DNA of 64,000 bases. It comes from Streptomyces sp. R33 (lineage in GTDB: Bacteria; Actinomycetota; Actinomycetes; Streptomycetales; Streptomycetaceae). Location of the stretch: NCBI RefSeq assembly GCF_041200175.1, contig NZ_CP165727.1, positions 3,199,501-3,263,500 of the forward strand, in the 5' to 3' direction. Positions 17,295 through 25,496 of this stretch are shown piece by piece. Positions within the stretch are counted from its first letter, which is position 1; each line of letters begins with the position of its first letter. The position numbers were made by a program, and so were the translations under genes. The notes below the pieces were generated by a model that ran no database searches, had not been told where the DNA came from, and saw only the letters and a program-made list of their open reading frames with translations.

Positions 17295-17915
17295 GTGAAA
17301 CGAAGGCGATGGTGGGCCGGAATCGCCGGCGTGGCTGCGGTTTGTGCGGGGGTGGCCGTCTGGGCGGTCCAGTCCCATTCGACGGCGGCCCCGGAATCCA
17401 AGAGCCCGTCGGTGAACCTGAAGACCCAACAGGCAAATGCACTGCTACAGGGCGCCTTTATGCAGGAGAGCCAGGGCGACTCCGAAGGGGCGGCCCGTAC
17501 CTTCCGGCGCGTGGTGGACCTGGATCCCCGCAACAAGCTCGGCTGGTACAACCTGGGGGTCATCGCGCAGCAGGACGGCAAGGCGGACGACGCCCTCGCG
17601 TCCTACGACAAGGCCCTGAAGATCGACCCGTCGTTCACGTCGGCCCTCTTCAACGAGGCGGTCCTGCTGAAGCCGACCGAGCCCGACCGGGCCGCCGGAC
17701 TCCTCAGGCGCGCCATCGCCGCCGATCCGAAGGCGGCCACGGCCCATCTGCACCTCGGACTCATCCTGGCGGACCAGGGACGTTCCGACGAGGCCGGCGG
17801 GGCGTTCCGTCGCGCCGTCGCGGCCGATCCCTCGCTCCGCTCCCAAGTACCGGAGCAGTTCCGGGAATTCGCAAGCCCCTCACCGACATCGACCCCAGCA
17901 GGGAGCACCAGATGA
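17295..17915 (+). CDS. Membrane-anchored or secreted TPR protein
   Basis: 206 residues. A basic start (VKRRRWW) leads into a hydrophobic helix at about residues 8-28, i.e. a signal anchor or uncleaved signal peptide. Three to four tetratricopeptide repeats follow (NALLQGAFMQESQGDSEGAA; NKLGWYNLGVIAQQDGKADD; ATAHLHLGLILADQGRSDEA) and a Ser/Thr/Pro tail. TPRs mediate protein-protein contacts. The GTG start was chosen because it gives the classic positive-then-hydrophobic N-terminus; its ribosome-binding site is weak. Its stop overlaps the next gene's start (ATGA), so the pair is translationally coupled. No specific function can be given. Confidence 0.75.
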   Translation: MKRRRWWAGIAGVAAVCAGVAVWAVQSHSTAAPESKSPSVNLKTQQANALLQGAFMQESQGDSEGAARTFRRVVDLDPRNKLGWYNLGVIAQQDGKADDALASYDKALKIDPSFTSALFNEAVLLKPTEPDRAAGLLRRAIAADPKAATAHLHLGLILADQGRSDEAGGAFRRAVAADPSLRSQVPEQFREFASPSPTSTPAGSTR

Positions 17916-19186
17916 CGTCGACCGCGACCCCGAGGTTCTCCGTTTTCACCCCCAGCCACCGGCCTCGTTTCCTCGACGAGTGCCTGGCGACCCTGCAGGC
18001 GCAGACGTGTCCGGACTGGGAGTGGGTCGTCCTGCTCAACAACGGCGCCCGGTGGCGGCCGGAGCAGCCGGACGAGAGGGTCCGTGTGGAGATCGCGGAC
18101 GATCTCCGGGGCGTCGGGGCCGCGAAGCGCAGGGCCTGTGAGCTGGCGCGCGGCGAGATCCTCGTGGAGCTCGACCACGACGACCTGCTGGCGAAGACGT
18201 GTCTGGCCGAGCTCGCCACGGCGTTCGACGAGAACCCCGAGGCCGTCTTCGTCTACAGCAACACCGCGCAGATCACCGAGGACGGGGGCCGGGACGACAC
18301 GCGGTGGGACGAGGCGTGCGGCTGGAAGTACGAGGAGGTCGACGTCGACGGCCGCACGCTGCTCCAGGCCGTCTCCCTGGCGCCGACCCCGCACAACGTC
18401 GCTTACATCTGGTACGCCCCCAACCACGTACGGGCCTTCCGCAAGGACGCCTACGAGCAGGCCTGCGGGTACGACGCCGCCCGCACGGTCCTGGACGACC
18501 AGGACCTGATGTGCCGCCTCTTCCATGTGGGCGACTTCCACCACATCAACCGTTGCCTGTACCTCCAGCGGGTGCACCCCGCGAACACCCAGAGCGACCC
18601 GGAGATCAACGCGCACATCCAGCGCGAGACGGTCGCCCTGTACGACAAGTACATCGAGGCCAACGCCCTCGCCTGGACCCACCGGCGCGGACTGCTCGCA
18701 CTGGACCTCGGCGCGGCCCACCGCAAGCCCCCCGGCTACCTCGGCGTCGACCAGCACCCGGGGAAGGGCGTCGACATCGTCGCGACGCTGCCCGGGAAGC
18801 TGGACCTGCCGGACGGTTCCGTCGGCCTGATGCGGGCGGTGGACTTCCTCGAGCACGTGCCCGCGAAGGTGCCGCTGATCAACGAGATGTACCGGCTGCT
18901 GGCGCCCGGCGGGATGCTCCTCACCATGACGCCCAGCTCGGACGGCCGCGGCGCCTACCAGGACCCGACGCACGTGGCGTACTACAACGAGAACTCGTTC
19001 TGGTACTACACGGACGAGCAGTACCGGGCCTTCGTGCCCAGCATCGAGGCCCGGTTCCAGTCGTCGCGGCTGGTCACGTACTTCCCGTCCGACTGGCACT
19101 CCAAGAACGACATCTCGTACGTGGTCGCCAACCTCATCGCGATGAAGGAAGGCGCCGCGCGGTGCGGCGGGCCGCTGCTGGTCTAG
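17912..19186 (+). CDS. Glycosyltransferase family 2 - SAM methyltransferase fusion protein
   Basis: 424 residues, two domains. Residues ~8-230 are a GT-A/GT2 fold: SVFTPSHRPRFLDECLATL, ADDLRGVGAAKRRACELARG and the metal-binding LVELDHDDLL, then a conserved DDQDLMCRLFHVG acceptor segment. Residues ~250-420 look like a type-11 methyltransferase: LDLGAAHRKPPGYLGVDQ, DLPDGSVGLMRAVDFLEHVP, MYRLLAPGGMLLTMTPSSDG. A glycine-rich motif I is weak, so methyltransferase activity is inferred. The coupling to a TPR protein suggests that the two act together, perhaps on a surface glycan or glycopeptide; the substrate is unknown. Confidence 0.8.
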   Translation: MTSTATPRFSVFTPSHRPRFLDECLATLQAQTCPDWEWVVLLNNGARWRPEQPDERVRVEIADDLRGVGAAKRRACELARGEILVELDHDDLLAKTCLAELATAFDENPEAVFVYSNTAQITEDGGRDDTRWDEACGWKYEEVDVDGRTLLQAVSLAPTPHNVAYIWYAPNHVRAFRKDAYEQACGYDAARTVLDDQDLMCRLFHVGDFHHINRCLYLQRVHPANTQSDPEINAHIQRETVALYDKYIEANALAWTHRRGLLALDLGAAHRKPPGYLGVDQHPGKGVDIVATLPGKLDLPDGSVGLMRAVDFLEHVPAKVPLINEMYRLLAPGGMLLTMTPSSDGRGAYQDPTHVAYYNENSFWYYTDEQYRAFVPSIEARFQSSRLVTYFPSDWHSKNDISYVVANLIAMKEGAARCGGPLLV

Positions 19187-19204
19187 CCGTGCGCCAACGA
19201 AAAT

Positions 19205-19240
19205 GACGGTGCCCCGGGGCCGAAGCCCCGGGGCACCGTC
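19205..19240. terminator. Bidirectional hairpin terminator
   Basis: Perfect 16-bp stem (gacggtgccccggggc) around a cgaa tetraloop, placed between two convergent genes, so it can end transcripts from both sides. Confidence 0.9.
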
Positions 19241-19254
19241 GTTCGGTCAGGGGC

Positions 19255-19902
19255 TTACGGGGTCGAGTCGACGCACACCACGTAGGCGGACACGTCCTGG
19301 TTGGCCGTGATTTCCGCCTGCCACCCGTTGGGCGGGGAGCCGACGGGGCGGCTGGTGCGGATGGTGCCCGTGTTGGTCGTGATTCCGCCGCCGGTGGCGA
19401 GGTCGCCCGGGTTGCACGTGGCGATCACGCTGCCGTCGTCGTCGCTGGCGGTGTTGACGTAGGTGACGACCACGCCCCCAGCGCCCTGGGCGCCCTGAGC
19501 TCCCTGGGCACCTTGAGCGCCCTGGGCGCCCTGGGCGCCCTGAGCACCCTGAGCACCCGAGCCCTGGGCACCCTGAGCGCCCTGGGCTCCCTGAGCGCCC
19601 TGAGCTCCCTGGGCGCCCTGCGGCCCCTGGGCACCCGGCCGGCCCGGGTGGCCCGGCCTGCCCTGCTTGCCCTGCGGGCCCTGCGGGCCACGCTTGTCGT
19701 GGTCGCCGCCCGCGACGACGCCGGCCGGGCCGGGCAGGGCCACAGAGCTGTCGGTGGTACCGGACCGGTGGATCGCGTCCGCGATGGCCGTCGTGGTCGG
19801 TACGACGTTGAGCGCCACGGCGAGCACACCGGCACCCACCATCGTGGCGGTCTTCAGGCGCGTAGTTCGGGTCGTTCGATGACTCAAGAGAATCTTCCTC
19901 AC
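19255..19902 (-). CDS. Secreted collagen-like protein
   Basis: 215 residues. Signal peptide at the N-terminus: basic RKILLSHRTTRTTRLK, hydrophobic MVGAGVLAVALNVV, then AIADA as likely cleavage site. Residues ~70-140 are Gly-X-Y triplets, starting GPQGPQGKQGRPGHPGRPG and then nearly perfect GAQ triplets, with one phase break (GSGAQ). A ~70-residue C-terminal domain with two Cys (IATCNPGD, VVCVDS) follows. A bacterial collagen-like trimer displayed or released outside the cell is likely. The start is a GTG without a clear ribosome-binding site. No sortase signal. Function unknown. Confidence 0.85.
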   Translation of the reverse strand: MRKILLSHRTTRTTRLKTATMVGAGVLAVALNVVPTTTAIADAIHRSGTTDSSVALPGPAGVVAGGDHDKRGPQGPQGKQGRPGHPGRPGAQGPQGAQGAQGAQGAQGAQGAQGSGAQGAQGAQGAQGAQGAQGAQGAQGAGGVVVTYVNTASDDDGSVIATCNPGDLATGGGITTNTGTIRTSRPVGSPPNGWQAEITANQDVSAYVVCVDSTP

Positions 19903-20160
19903 GGACTTGGAGGGTCACGCCGCAAGCGCGCATGGTCTTTGCGCGTCATTCGAATGCGCCGCGCCTCGCCTCTGGCTACGAACGAAGCCATTGTTGGCTC
20001 TGAGTCATCAATTCATCACACCATGACGCATGTCTCCGCGAGGATCACCCGGGCGGCCTCAATACGCGGCATTCATGAAGGCCGGCATCTCCGGGAACTC
20101 CGGGAACTCCGGCCGGAAAGCGCTGCTGTCCGTCCGACGCATTCCGATTTCGCATGCGGG

Positions 20161-21426
20161 CTACCGCTGATGAGTGGTGAACCACTGCTCGGCGAGTACG
20201 GACACCTCGTGGAGGGCTCCCGGCTCCTCGAAAAGATGGGTGGCGCCCTCGACGATTTCCAGGCGGTTCTCACAGCGCAGCCGGGCCTGCGCCTCGCGGT
20301 TGAGGTCGAGGACCAGGGAGTCCTCCGAGCCGACCACGAGCAGGGTCGGGGCGCGGACCGCTGCGAGGTGATGGCCCGCCAGGTCCGGGCGGCCGCCGCG
20401 GGAGACCACCGCGTAGACGGGTGAATCCGGGGCCGCCGCGGCGGCCAGGGCCGCTGCTGCGCCCGTGCTCGCGCCGAAGTAGGCGACCGGGACCGAGGTA
20501 CGGGTTCCGAGCCAGGTGGTGGCCTCGGCGAGGCGGGCGGCCAGGGTCTCGATGTCGAAGACGTTGGCGCGGTTCCCCTCCTCGGCAGGGGTGAGCAGGT
20601 CGAACAGCAGGGTGCCCAGGCCGGCCCGGTTCAGGCTCGTCGCCACCTGCCGGTTGCGGGGGCTGTGGCGGCTGCTGCCCGAGCCGTGCGCGAAGACGAC
20701 CACCGCCTTCGCCGCCGGAGGGAGGGTGAGGTCGCCCGGGAGGCTCAGCCCTGCCGCCGAGACCGCGACCTCCTCCGTCGTGGCGGGCGGTTGCCGGACG
20801 GCCTGGGCAAGGAGGGAGACGACCTCCTCGTCCGGGGTCTGGGAGAAGTCCCGGTACCACTGGCCGACCGCGGAGAAGCCCGGCGGCGTGGAGAGGCAGA
20901 CCACCTCGTCGGCCACCGCGGCCACCCGGGCCAGCGCGTCCGGCGGGGCCACCGGGGCCGCCATGACGACCCGGGTCGCGCCCTGCGCCCGTACCACCTG
21001 GCAGGCCGCCGCAGCGGTGGCACCGGTCGCGATGCCGTCGTCCACGACGATCACCGTCCGGCCGTGGAGGTCCTGTTGCGGTCTCCCCGCACGGTAGCGG
21101 GCGGCCCGGCGGGTCAGTTCCGCCTGCTCCGCCTGCTCGACTGAGGCGATGTCCTGCGGGCTGATCCGGCCGCGGCGGACGATGTCGTCGCTGATCACGC
21201 GTACCCCGCCTTCGCCGATCGCGCCGAACGCCAGCTCGGGCTGGTACGGGACCCCGAGCTTGCGGACGACGATCACGTCGAGGGGGGCGCCGAGGGCGTG
21301 CGCCACGTGGAAGGCCACCGGGACCCCGCCCCGGGGCAGCCCCAGGACGACGGGCCCGTCCGCCGCGTACGTCAGCAGCGCCGTTCCGAGTCGTCGTCCT
21401 GCGTCGTCGCGGTCTGTGAAGAGCAT
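20161..21426 (-). CDS. Phosphoribosyltransferase - alpha/beta hydrolase fusion
   Basis: 421 residues. Residues 1-210 are a type I phosphoribosyltransferase: VLGLPRGGVPVA, VVRKLGVPYQPELAFGAI and the PRPP loop VIVVDDGIATGATAAAA. Residues ~220-421 are a dienelactone-hydrolase-like alpha/beta hydrolase: oxyanion region VVVFAHGSGSSRHSPRN, nucleophile elbow YFGASTGAAAA, acid in VVGSEDSLV and His in GATHLFEE. The fusion occurs in actinobacteria near stress genes; the natural substrate is unknown. Isolated gene, divergent from xdhC-like with a 250-nt gap. Confidence 0.87.
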   Translation of the reverse strand: MLFTDRDDAGRRLGTALLTYAADGPVVLGLPRGGVPVAFHVAHALGAPLDVIVVRKLGVPYQPELAFGAIGEGGVRVISDDIVRRGRISPQDIASVEQAEQAELTRRAARYRAGRPQQDLHGRTVIVVDDGIATGATAAAACQVVRAQGATRVVMAAPVAPPDALARVAAVADEVVCLSTPPGFSAVGQWYRDFSQTPDEEVVSLLAQAVRQPPATTEEVAVSAAGLSLPGDLTLPPAAKAVVVFAHGSGSSRHSPRNRQVATSLNRAGLGTLLFDLLTPAEEGNRANVFDIETLAARLAEATTWLGTRTSVPVAYFGASTGAAAALAAAAAPDSPVYAVVSRGGRPDLAGHHLAAVRAPTLLVVGSEDSLVLDLNREAQARLRCENRLEIVEGATHLFEEPGALHEVSVLAEQWFTTHQR

Positions 21427-21676
21427 TCCGGGTCATCCCCAACGTTCTCTGCCGTACTTCGAAACAACGCCTCCCGGCGCCCGCGTGCAAGTCGGCGACG
21501 GGTGGTCCGGTCCGGAGGCCCGGTCCGGTGGTCTGTACGAGGGAGGTGGGTCCGGGTCTGTGGGTTTTGGGGGATGGGTAGGGGTGGGGTGCGTGCATAG
21601 GTTGGCTGCGAGGCCGCGTTGCGCCGCTGACCTGGCGCTTTGGGGCGGGCTGTGACGACGAGGATGGGGCGGCGCG

Positions 21677-22657
21677 ATGCGTGAGCTGGTGGAGACGGCG
21701 CGGCAGTGGGTGGCCGAGGGGCGGGCCGGGTTCCTGGCCCGGCCGGTGGCCGAGCAGGGGTTCGGGCCGCGGGATCCCGCCGGTGCCCTGCTCGTCGATG
21801 CGCGGGGGGAGTGCGTCGGGGCCCTGTACCGCGGGGTCTTCGACGCCGAGCTGGTGGCGGAGGCGGGAGCCATGGCCGCCGGGACCACCGCCCGGGTGTG
21901 CGACGTCTCAGTGGGGGCGGCCGAGGCGGTCGACGCGAAGCTGACCTGCGGCGGGCGGGCCGAGATCCTGCTGCAGCCGCTGACGGCCGTACCCGCCGAG
22001 TGGTGGGACCTGCTCGGGGAGGGCGTCGGGGTGGCGCTCGTGACCCGACTCGACGAGCAGGCGCAGCACGCCGTGAGCGAGGTCGTACGGGCCGTCGACG
22101 TGCCCTCCAACGACGCCGAGCGGCGGGCCGGCGAGCTGCTGGCCACGCGCCGGCCGGGGCGGGACGCGCTGTACGGGGAGCACGGGCTGGTGTTCGTGGA
22201 GGCGTACCCCTCCGCGCCGTACGTCGTCATCGGCGGGGGCGGCGAGCTCGCCGAGATCATCGAGGCGCAGGCCCTGCTGCTCGGATGGGGCGCCGGACTC
22301 GTCGGCACCGTCGCCGAGGCCGAGAAACTGCTGACCGCGCGCCGGGACGCCGCCTGCCTGGTGATGCTGAGCCACGACCCGGAGTTCGACGTGCCGACCG
22401 TACGCAGCGCGCTCGCGCTCGGGATCCCGTACGTCGGCACCCTCGGGTCCCGCAAGACCACCGCACGGCGGCGCGAGGGGCTGATCGCCTCCGGGGTGTC
22501 CGAAGGGGAACTGGCGCGGGTGCACGGGCCGATCGGGCTGGACCTGGGGGCCCGGACACCCGCGGAGACGGCGCTGGCCATCTGTGCGGAGATCCTGGCC
22601 GTGCTCGGGGGCCACGAGGCCCGCGCGCTGCGGGATTCCGACGGGCCGCTGCGCTAG
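21677..22657 (+). CDS. XdhC/CoxI family protein
   Basis: 326 residues. The XdhC N-terminal domain (MRELVETARQWVAEGRAG; KLTCGGRAEILLQPL with the conserved CGG) is followed by a Rossmann domain (PYVVIGGGGELAEIIEAQAL near residue 180) and LGSRKTTARRREGLIASGVS. XdhC proteins sulfurate and deliver molybdenum cofactor to xanthine-dehydrogenase-type enzymes. No molybdo-enzyme genes are adjacent, so its partner must lie elsewhere. Confidence 0.88.
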   Translation: MRELVETARQWVAEGRAGFLARPVAEQGFGPRDPAGALLVDARGECVGALYRGVFDAELVAEAGAMAAGTTARVCDVSVGAAEAVDAKLTCGGRAEILLQPLTAVPAEWWDLLGEGVGVALVTRLDEQAQHAVSEVVRAVDVPSNDAERRAGELLATRRPGRDALYGEHGLVFVEAYPSAPYVVIGGGGELAEIIEAQALLLGWGAGLVGTVAEAEKLLTARRDAACLVMLSHDPEFDVPTVRSALALGIPYVGTLGSRKTTARRREGLIASGVSEGELARVHGPIGLDLGARTPAETALAICAEILAVLGGHEARALRDSDGPLR

Positions 22658-22691
22658 ACGGTGTCGGTCCCGCCCCGGGCACGGCCTGGTC

Positions 22692-23015
22692 TCAGGCGCC
22701 GAGGGCGCGCTTGAGCTGCGTCTTGTTCATGTCGGAGCGGCCGCGGATGTTGCGGCGCCTGGCCTCCGCGTAGAGCTGTTCGTACGTCGGCCCCTGCGCG
22801 CCCGAGTGGGAGTGCAGGCCGCCGCGCCGGCTGGAGGACATGTCCTCCAGCGACAGCCTGCTCGCGGTCTCGGACTCGCCGGCCCGGGCCCGTTCCTTGT
22901 TGACGGTCCGGGCGGCGATCTCCTCGGCCCGCTTCTCGGGCACGCCGCGCTCCTCGGCGCTCTCCTTGATGTGCTCGTACTGGCGTTCTCGTTTGGGTGA
23001 AGATCCGCGGGGCAT
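22692..23015 (-). CDS. Small basic protein with Rho-N-like C-terminal motif (often named plasmid stabilization protein)
   Basis: 107 residues. The N-terminus (PRGSSPKRERQYEHIKESA) and EERGVPEKRAEEIAARTVNK form a conserved helical DUF; the C-terminus (YEQLYAEARRRNIRGRSDMN, then KTQLKRALGA) is the helix-extended-loop-helix of Rho N-terminal/SAP-like nucleic-acid-binding modules. Start at ATG with AAGGAG upstream. The family name is inherited and says nothing about plasmids here. A stress-related nucleic-acid-binding role is a guess. Confidence 0.75.
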   Translation of the reverse strand: MPRGSSPKRERQYEHIKESAEERGVPEKRAEEIAARTVNKERARAGESETASRLSLEDMSSSRRGGLHSHSGAQGPTYEQLYAEARRRNIRGRSDMNKTQLKRALGA

Positions 23016-23155
23016 TTTCGTGCTCCTTCCGGGCCTCTCGGGGCGGTCGCCACTGCGCCTGCCCTTGATTCCGCACGGTAGTCGCCCGGTACGCAAATCG
23101 GAGGATCTTCCCGGCTTTCGGGTGAAACCAGAACCAGTGCGGGAAACTAGTACGT

Positions 23156-23557
23156 ATGGACATGACCTTGAGTCTGGACCAGACGCTGACCCACATCGCG
23201 TGGTTCCTGGTCGTCGGGATCGCCGTGGTCGGCTTCCTGCTCGGCGCGTTCAAGCTGGGCCAGCGGGTCCGGGCCAAAGAGCCCCCGCCGCCGACCGCCG
23301 AGAGCCAGCCCCACCTGCCGGACGGCGGCGCGGTCCACGAGGTCCGCGAGGAGCGCGACAGCGTGGAGATCCCCGAGGGCGGCCTGCGCCCGCACGAGAT
23401 GCAGGGCTACGGCAACTTCGGCTCCACCACCTCCAGCCATCCCGAAGACGTCAGGGCCGAGCGGGAGTCCGGGTACCGGAACCCGCCGCAGTACCCGGGG
23501 CCGCAGCAGCCCCCGCACGGCGAGCCTCCGGTGTACAAGCCGAGCGGGAACGCCTGA
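23156..23557 (+). CDS. DUF6479-type single-pass membrane protein
   Basis: 133 residues. One transmembrane helix near the N-terminus (HIAWFLVVGIAVVGFLLGAF), then a basic stretch and a ~95-residue Pro/Glu/Gly-rich cytoplasmic tail ending in PPHGEPPVYKPSGNA. Such proteins are common and uncharacterised in Streptomyces. The ribosome-binding site is weak; M1 or M3 could be used. Divergent from the preceding gene. Confidence 0.7.
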   Translation: MDMTLSLDQTLTHIAWFLVVGIAVVGFLLGAFKLGQRVRAKEPPPPTAESQPHLPDGGAVHEVREERDSVEIPEGGLRPHEMQGYGNFGSTTSSHPEDVRAERESGYRNPPQYPGPQQPPHGEPPVYKPSGNA

Positions 23558-23579
23558 CCCGGCCCGAGGCGTCATGGCA

Positions 23580-23616
23580 CCTCTGACCTGCGCCACCCCA
23601 CGGCGCAGGTCAGAGG
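23580..23616. terminator. Bidirectional hairpin terminator
   Basis: Perfect 15-bp stem (cctctgacctgcgcc with its complement) and 7-nt loop between two convergent genes. A third partial copy, ggtcagagg, follows at about 23,630. Confidence 0.85.
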
Positions 23617-23651
23617 CATGAGAGAGGCCGGTCAGAGGTGTGGGAGCGGGG

Positions 23652-24569
23652 TCAGGGCTCCGTCCGCAGCCTGAGCACCTCCGGCGGCGGGTGCCGGGCG
23701 GTCGAAGGGTGCCGGACCTCCGCCGTCAGCGGCGGGTCGAGCGGGCGGAAGGGGATCTCGCCGAGTCCGATCGCGGTCACCGTGCCCCCGCCCGCCGCGG
23801 CTGCGGCCCGCGCCGCCGCGCCCGCCGGGGCTTCGCGTGAGGCCAGCGCCGCCGCCACGTCCGCGCGCAGCGCGGCCGTCAGCGGGCTCGACACCAGCGG
23901 GGTCTCGTCCCCGACCGGCAGCACCAGGACCAGCGCGAGGGGGCGGCGCGGCGTGCCGGTGTAGCCGACCACCGCCGCGTCCCGCACCTCCGTGTGCCGC
24001 AGCTTCTGCCAGCCGCGCCGGCCCGCCGGGTACGTCTGGTCCAGCCGTTTGACGACCAGGCCCTCGATCCCGCTGGCGGGCAGGGTCTCGTACCAGGTGG
24101 CGGCCAGTTCCGGGTCGGTCGTCATCGGGACCGGCTGCAGCGGCGGGCCCAGCGGGAGCAGCAGGTCGACCAGGAGCGCGCGGCGCCGCTCGTAGGTACG
24201 CCCGCGCAGGTCCAGCCCGGCCAGTTCCAGCACGTCGAACGCCGCGTACGAGGCTGGCAGGCTCTGGGCGAGCACGGCGGCCCGCGCGGCCGTGGCCGCG
24301 GCCCGCCGCTGGACGAGGGCGAAGTCCGTACGGCCCGCGTGCCAGACCACCACCTCCCCGTCGAGGACGGTCCCGGCGGGCAACTGCAGGGCGGCGGAGG
24401 CCAGATCGGGGAAGGCCGCGGTCACGATGCGGCCGGATCGCGCCTGCAGCACGACGTCCTCGGCGGTGCGCACCACCACGAGGCGGTGGCCGTCGAACTT
24501 GGGCTCGTACGCCAGGCCCGCGCCGCGCGGCAGGGTGCGGACGGTGGCGGCGAGGGCGACGCGGATCAC
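23652..24569 (-). CDS. ATP-dependent DNA ligase (LigD ligase module as a separate gene)
   Basis: 305 residues. Motif I LAYEPKFDGHRLVVVR carries the AMP-accepting lysine near residue 24; LDGEVVVWH is motif III, GIEGLVVKRLDQTY motif IV and WQKLRHTEVRDAAVVGY motif V; an OB-fold-like C-terminus follows. The start GTG overlaps the stop of the polymerase gene (GTGA), so the ligase and polymerase are coupled, as two halves of a LigD that is one polypeptide in mycobacteria. Confidence 0.9.
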   Translation of the reverse strand: MIRVALAATVRTLPRGAGLAYEPKFDGHRLVVVRTAEDVVLQARSGRIVTAAFPDLASAALQLPAGTVLDGEVVVWHAGRTDFALVQRRAAATAARAAVLAQSLPASYAAFDVLELAGLDLRGRTYERRRALLVDLLLPLGPPLQPVPMTTDPELAATWYETLPASGIEGLVVKRLDQTYPAGRRGWQKLRHTEVRDAAVVGYTGTPRRPLALVLVLPVGDETPLVSSPLTAALRADVAAALASREAPAGAAARAAAAAGGGTVTAIGLGEIPFRPLDPPLTAEVRHPSTARHPPPEVLRLRTEP

Positions 24570-25465
24570 GGCCCGGCCTTCTTCGGCAGCCGGTGGGCCC
24601 GGTCGGGGTCGGTCAAGGGCCCGAACAGGTCTCCGTCGCGCTCCAGCCGCGGCGGGATGTCATCGGCGAGGAACACCAGGTCGGAGGGGGTGCGGCAGGC
24701 CGCGACCTCCTCCCAGGACACGGGTGCGGAGACGGTCTGCCGGGCCCGCGCCCGCAGCGTGTACGGGGCGGCGGTGGTCTTGGCAGCGGCGTTCTGGCTG
24801 TGGTCGACGAAGACCTTGCCCGGGCGCAGGGCCTTGGCCATGCGGTGCAGGACGAGGTCGGGGAGCTCGCGTTCGGCTTCCTGCGCGAGGGCCTTCGCGT
24901 ACGCCGACACGCGGTCGGACGGGGTCGGCTCGAGGGGGACGGCCAGGTGCATGCCCTTGGAGCCGGAGGTCTTGGCGTACGCGTACAGGCCGTTGGCGGC
25001 GAGGCGCTCGCGCAGCCACAGGGCGACGGCACAGCACTCGACGACGGTCGCGGGCGCGCCAGGGTCGAGGTCGATGATCAGCCGGTCGGCGACGGCCGGG
25101 CTGCCCGCCGGCCACTGGGGGGTGTGGAACTCGACGACGAGGTTGGCGGCCCACATGAGGGAGGGCAGGTCGGCGATGACCACCTGTTCGGCGGAGAGGT
25201 CCTCGGAGCGGGGCACCGGGGTGGTTTTCACCCAGGCGGGTGTGCCGGGCGGCGGGTTCTTCGTGAAGAAGAGCTGGCCGTCCGGGCCGTCGGGATAGCG
25301 CAGGAACGACACCGGCCGGTTGTGGATGTGGGCCAGCAGCGAACCCGCGACGGTGGCGTAGTAGTGCAGCACCTCGCCCTTGGTGAATCCGGTCTCGGGG
25401 TACAGGACCTTGTCGAGGTTGGAGAGCGGGATGCGACGCCCCTCCACCATGGTGATCGGCGTCAT
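24566..25465 (-). CDS. Non-homologous end-joining polymerase (LigD primase-polymerase domain)
   Basis: 299 residues. Archaeo-eukaryotic primase fold: NLDKVLYPETGFTKGEVLHYY, FHTPQWPAGS, the catalytic aspartates in RLIIDLDPGA, and TSGSKGMHLAVPL. Fills and primes broken DNA ends. The ATG of MTPITMVEGRR is used, leaving only 31 nt to the divergent ku start. No phosphoesterase domain is fused; that activity would be separate or absent. Confidence 0.92.
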   Translation of the reverse strand: MTPITMVEGRRIPLSNLDKVLYPETGFTKGEVLHYYATVAGSLLAHIHNRPVSFLRYPDGPDGQLFFTKNPPPGTPAWVKTTPVPRSEDLSAEQVVIADLPSLMWAANLVVEFHTPQWPAGSPAVADRLIIDLDPGAPATVVECCAVALWLRERLAANGLYAYAKTSGSKGMHLAVPLEPTPSDRVSAYAKALAQEAERELPDLVLHRMAKALRPGKVFVDHSQNAAAKTTAAPYTLRARARQTVSAPVSWEEVAACRTPSDLVFLADDIPPRLERDGDLFGPLTDPDRAHRLPKKAGP

Positions 25466-25496
25466 ACGATGAGATTGCCATGAAACGGGAGGAACC

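Noticed and set aside
19489..19700. Short tandem repeats that could suggest a CRISPR array
   Set aside because: Repeats are in frame inside the collagen-like gene with no unique spacers.
16805..20160. Integrative element at the tRNA-Arg gene
   Set aside because: No integrase, excisionase or second tRNA 3' end was found.
22692..23015. Plasmid origin implied by the plasmid stabilization name
   Set aside because: The family name is inherited; all neighbours are chromosomal.
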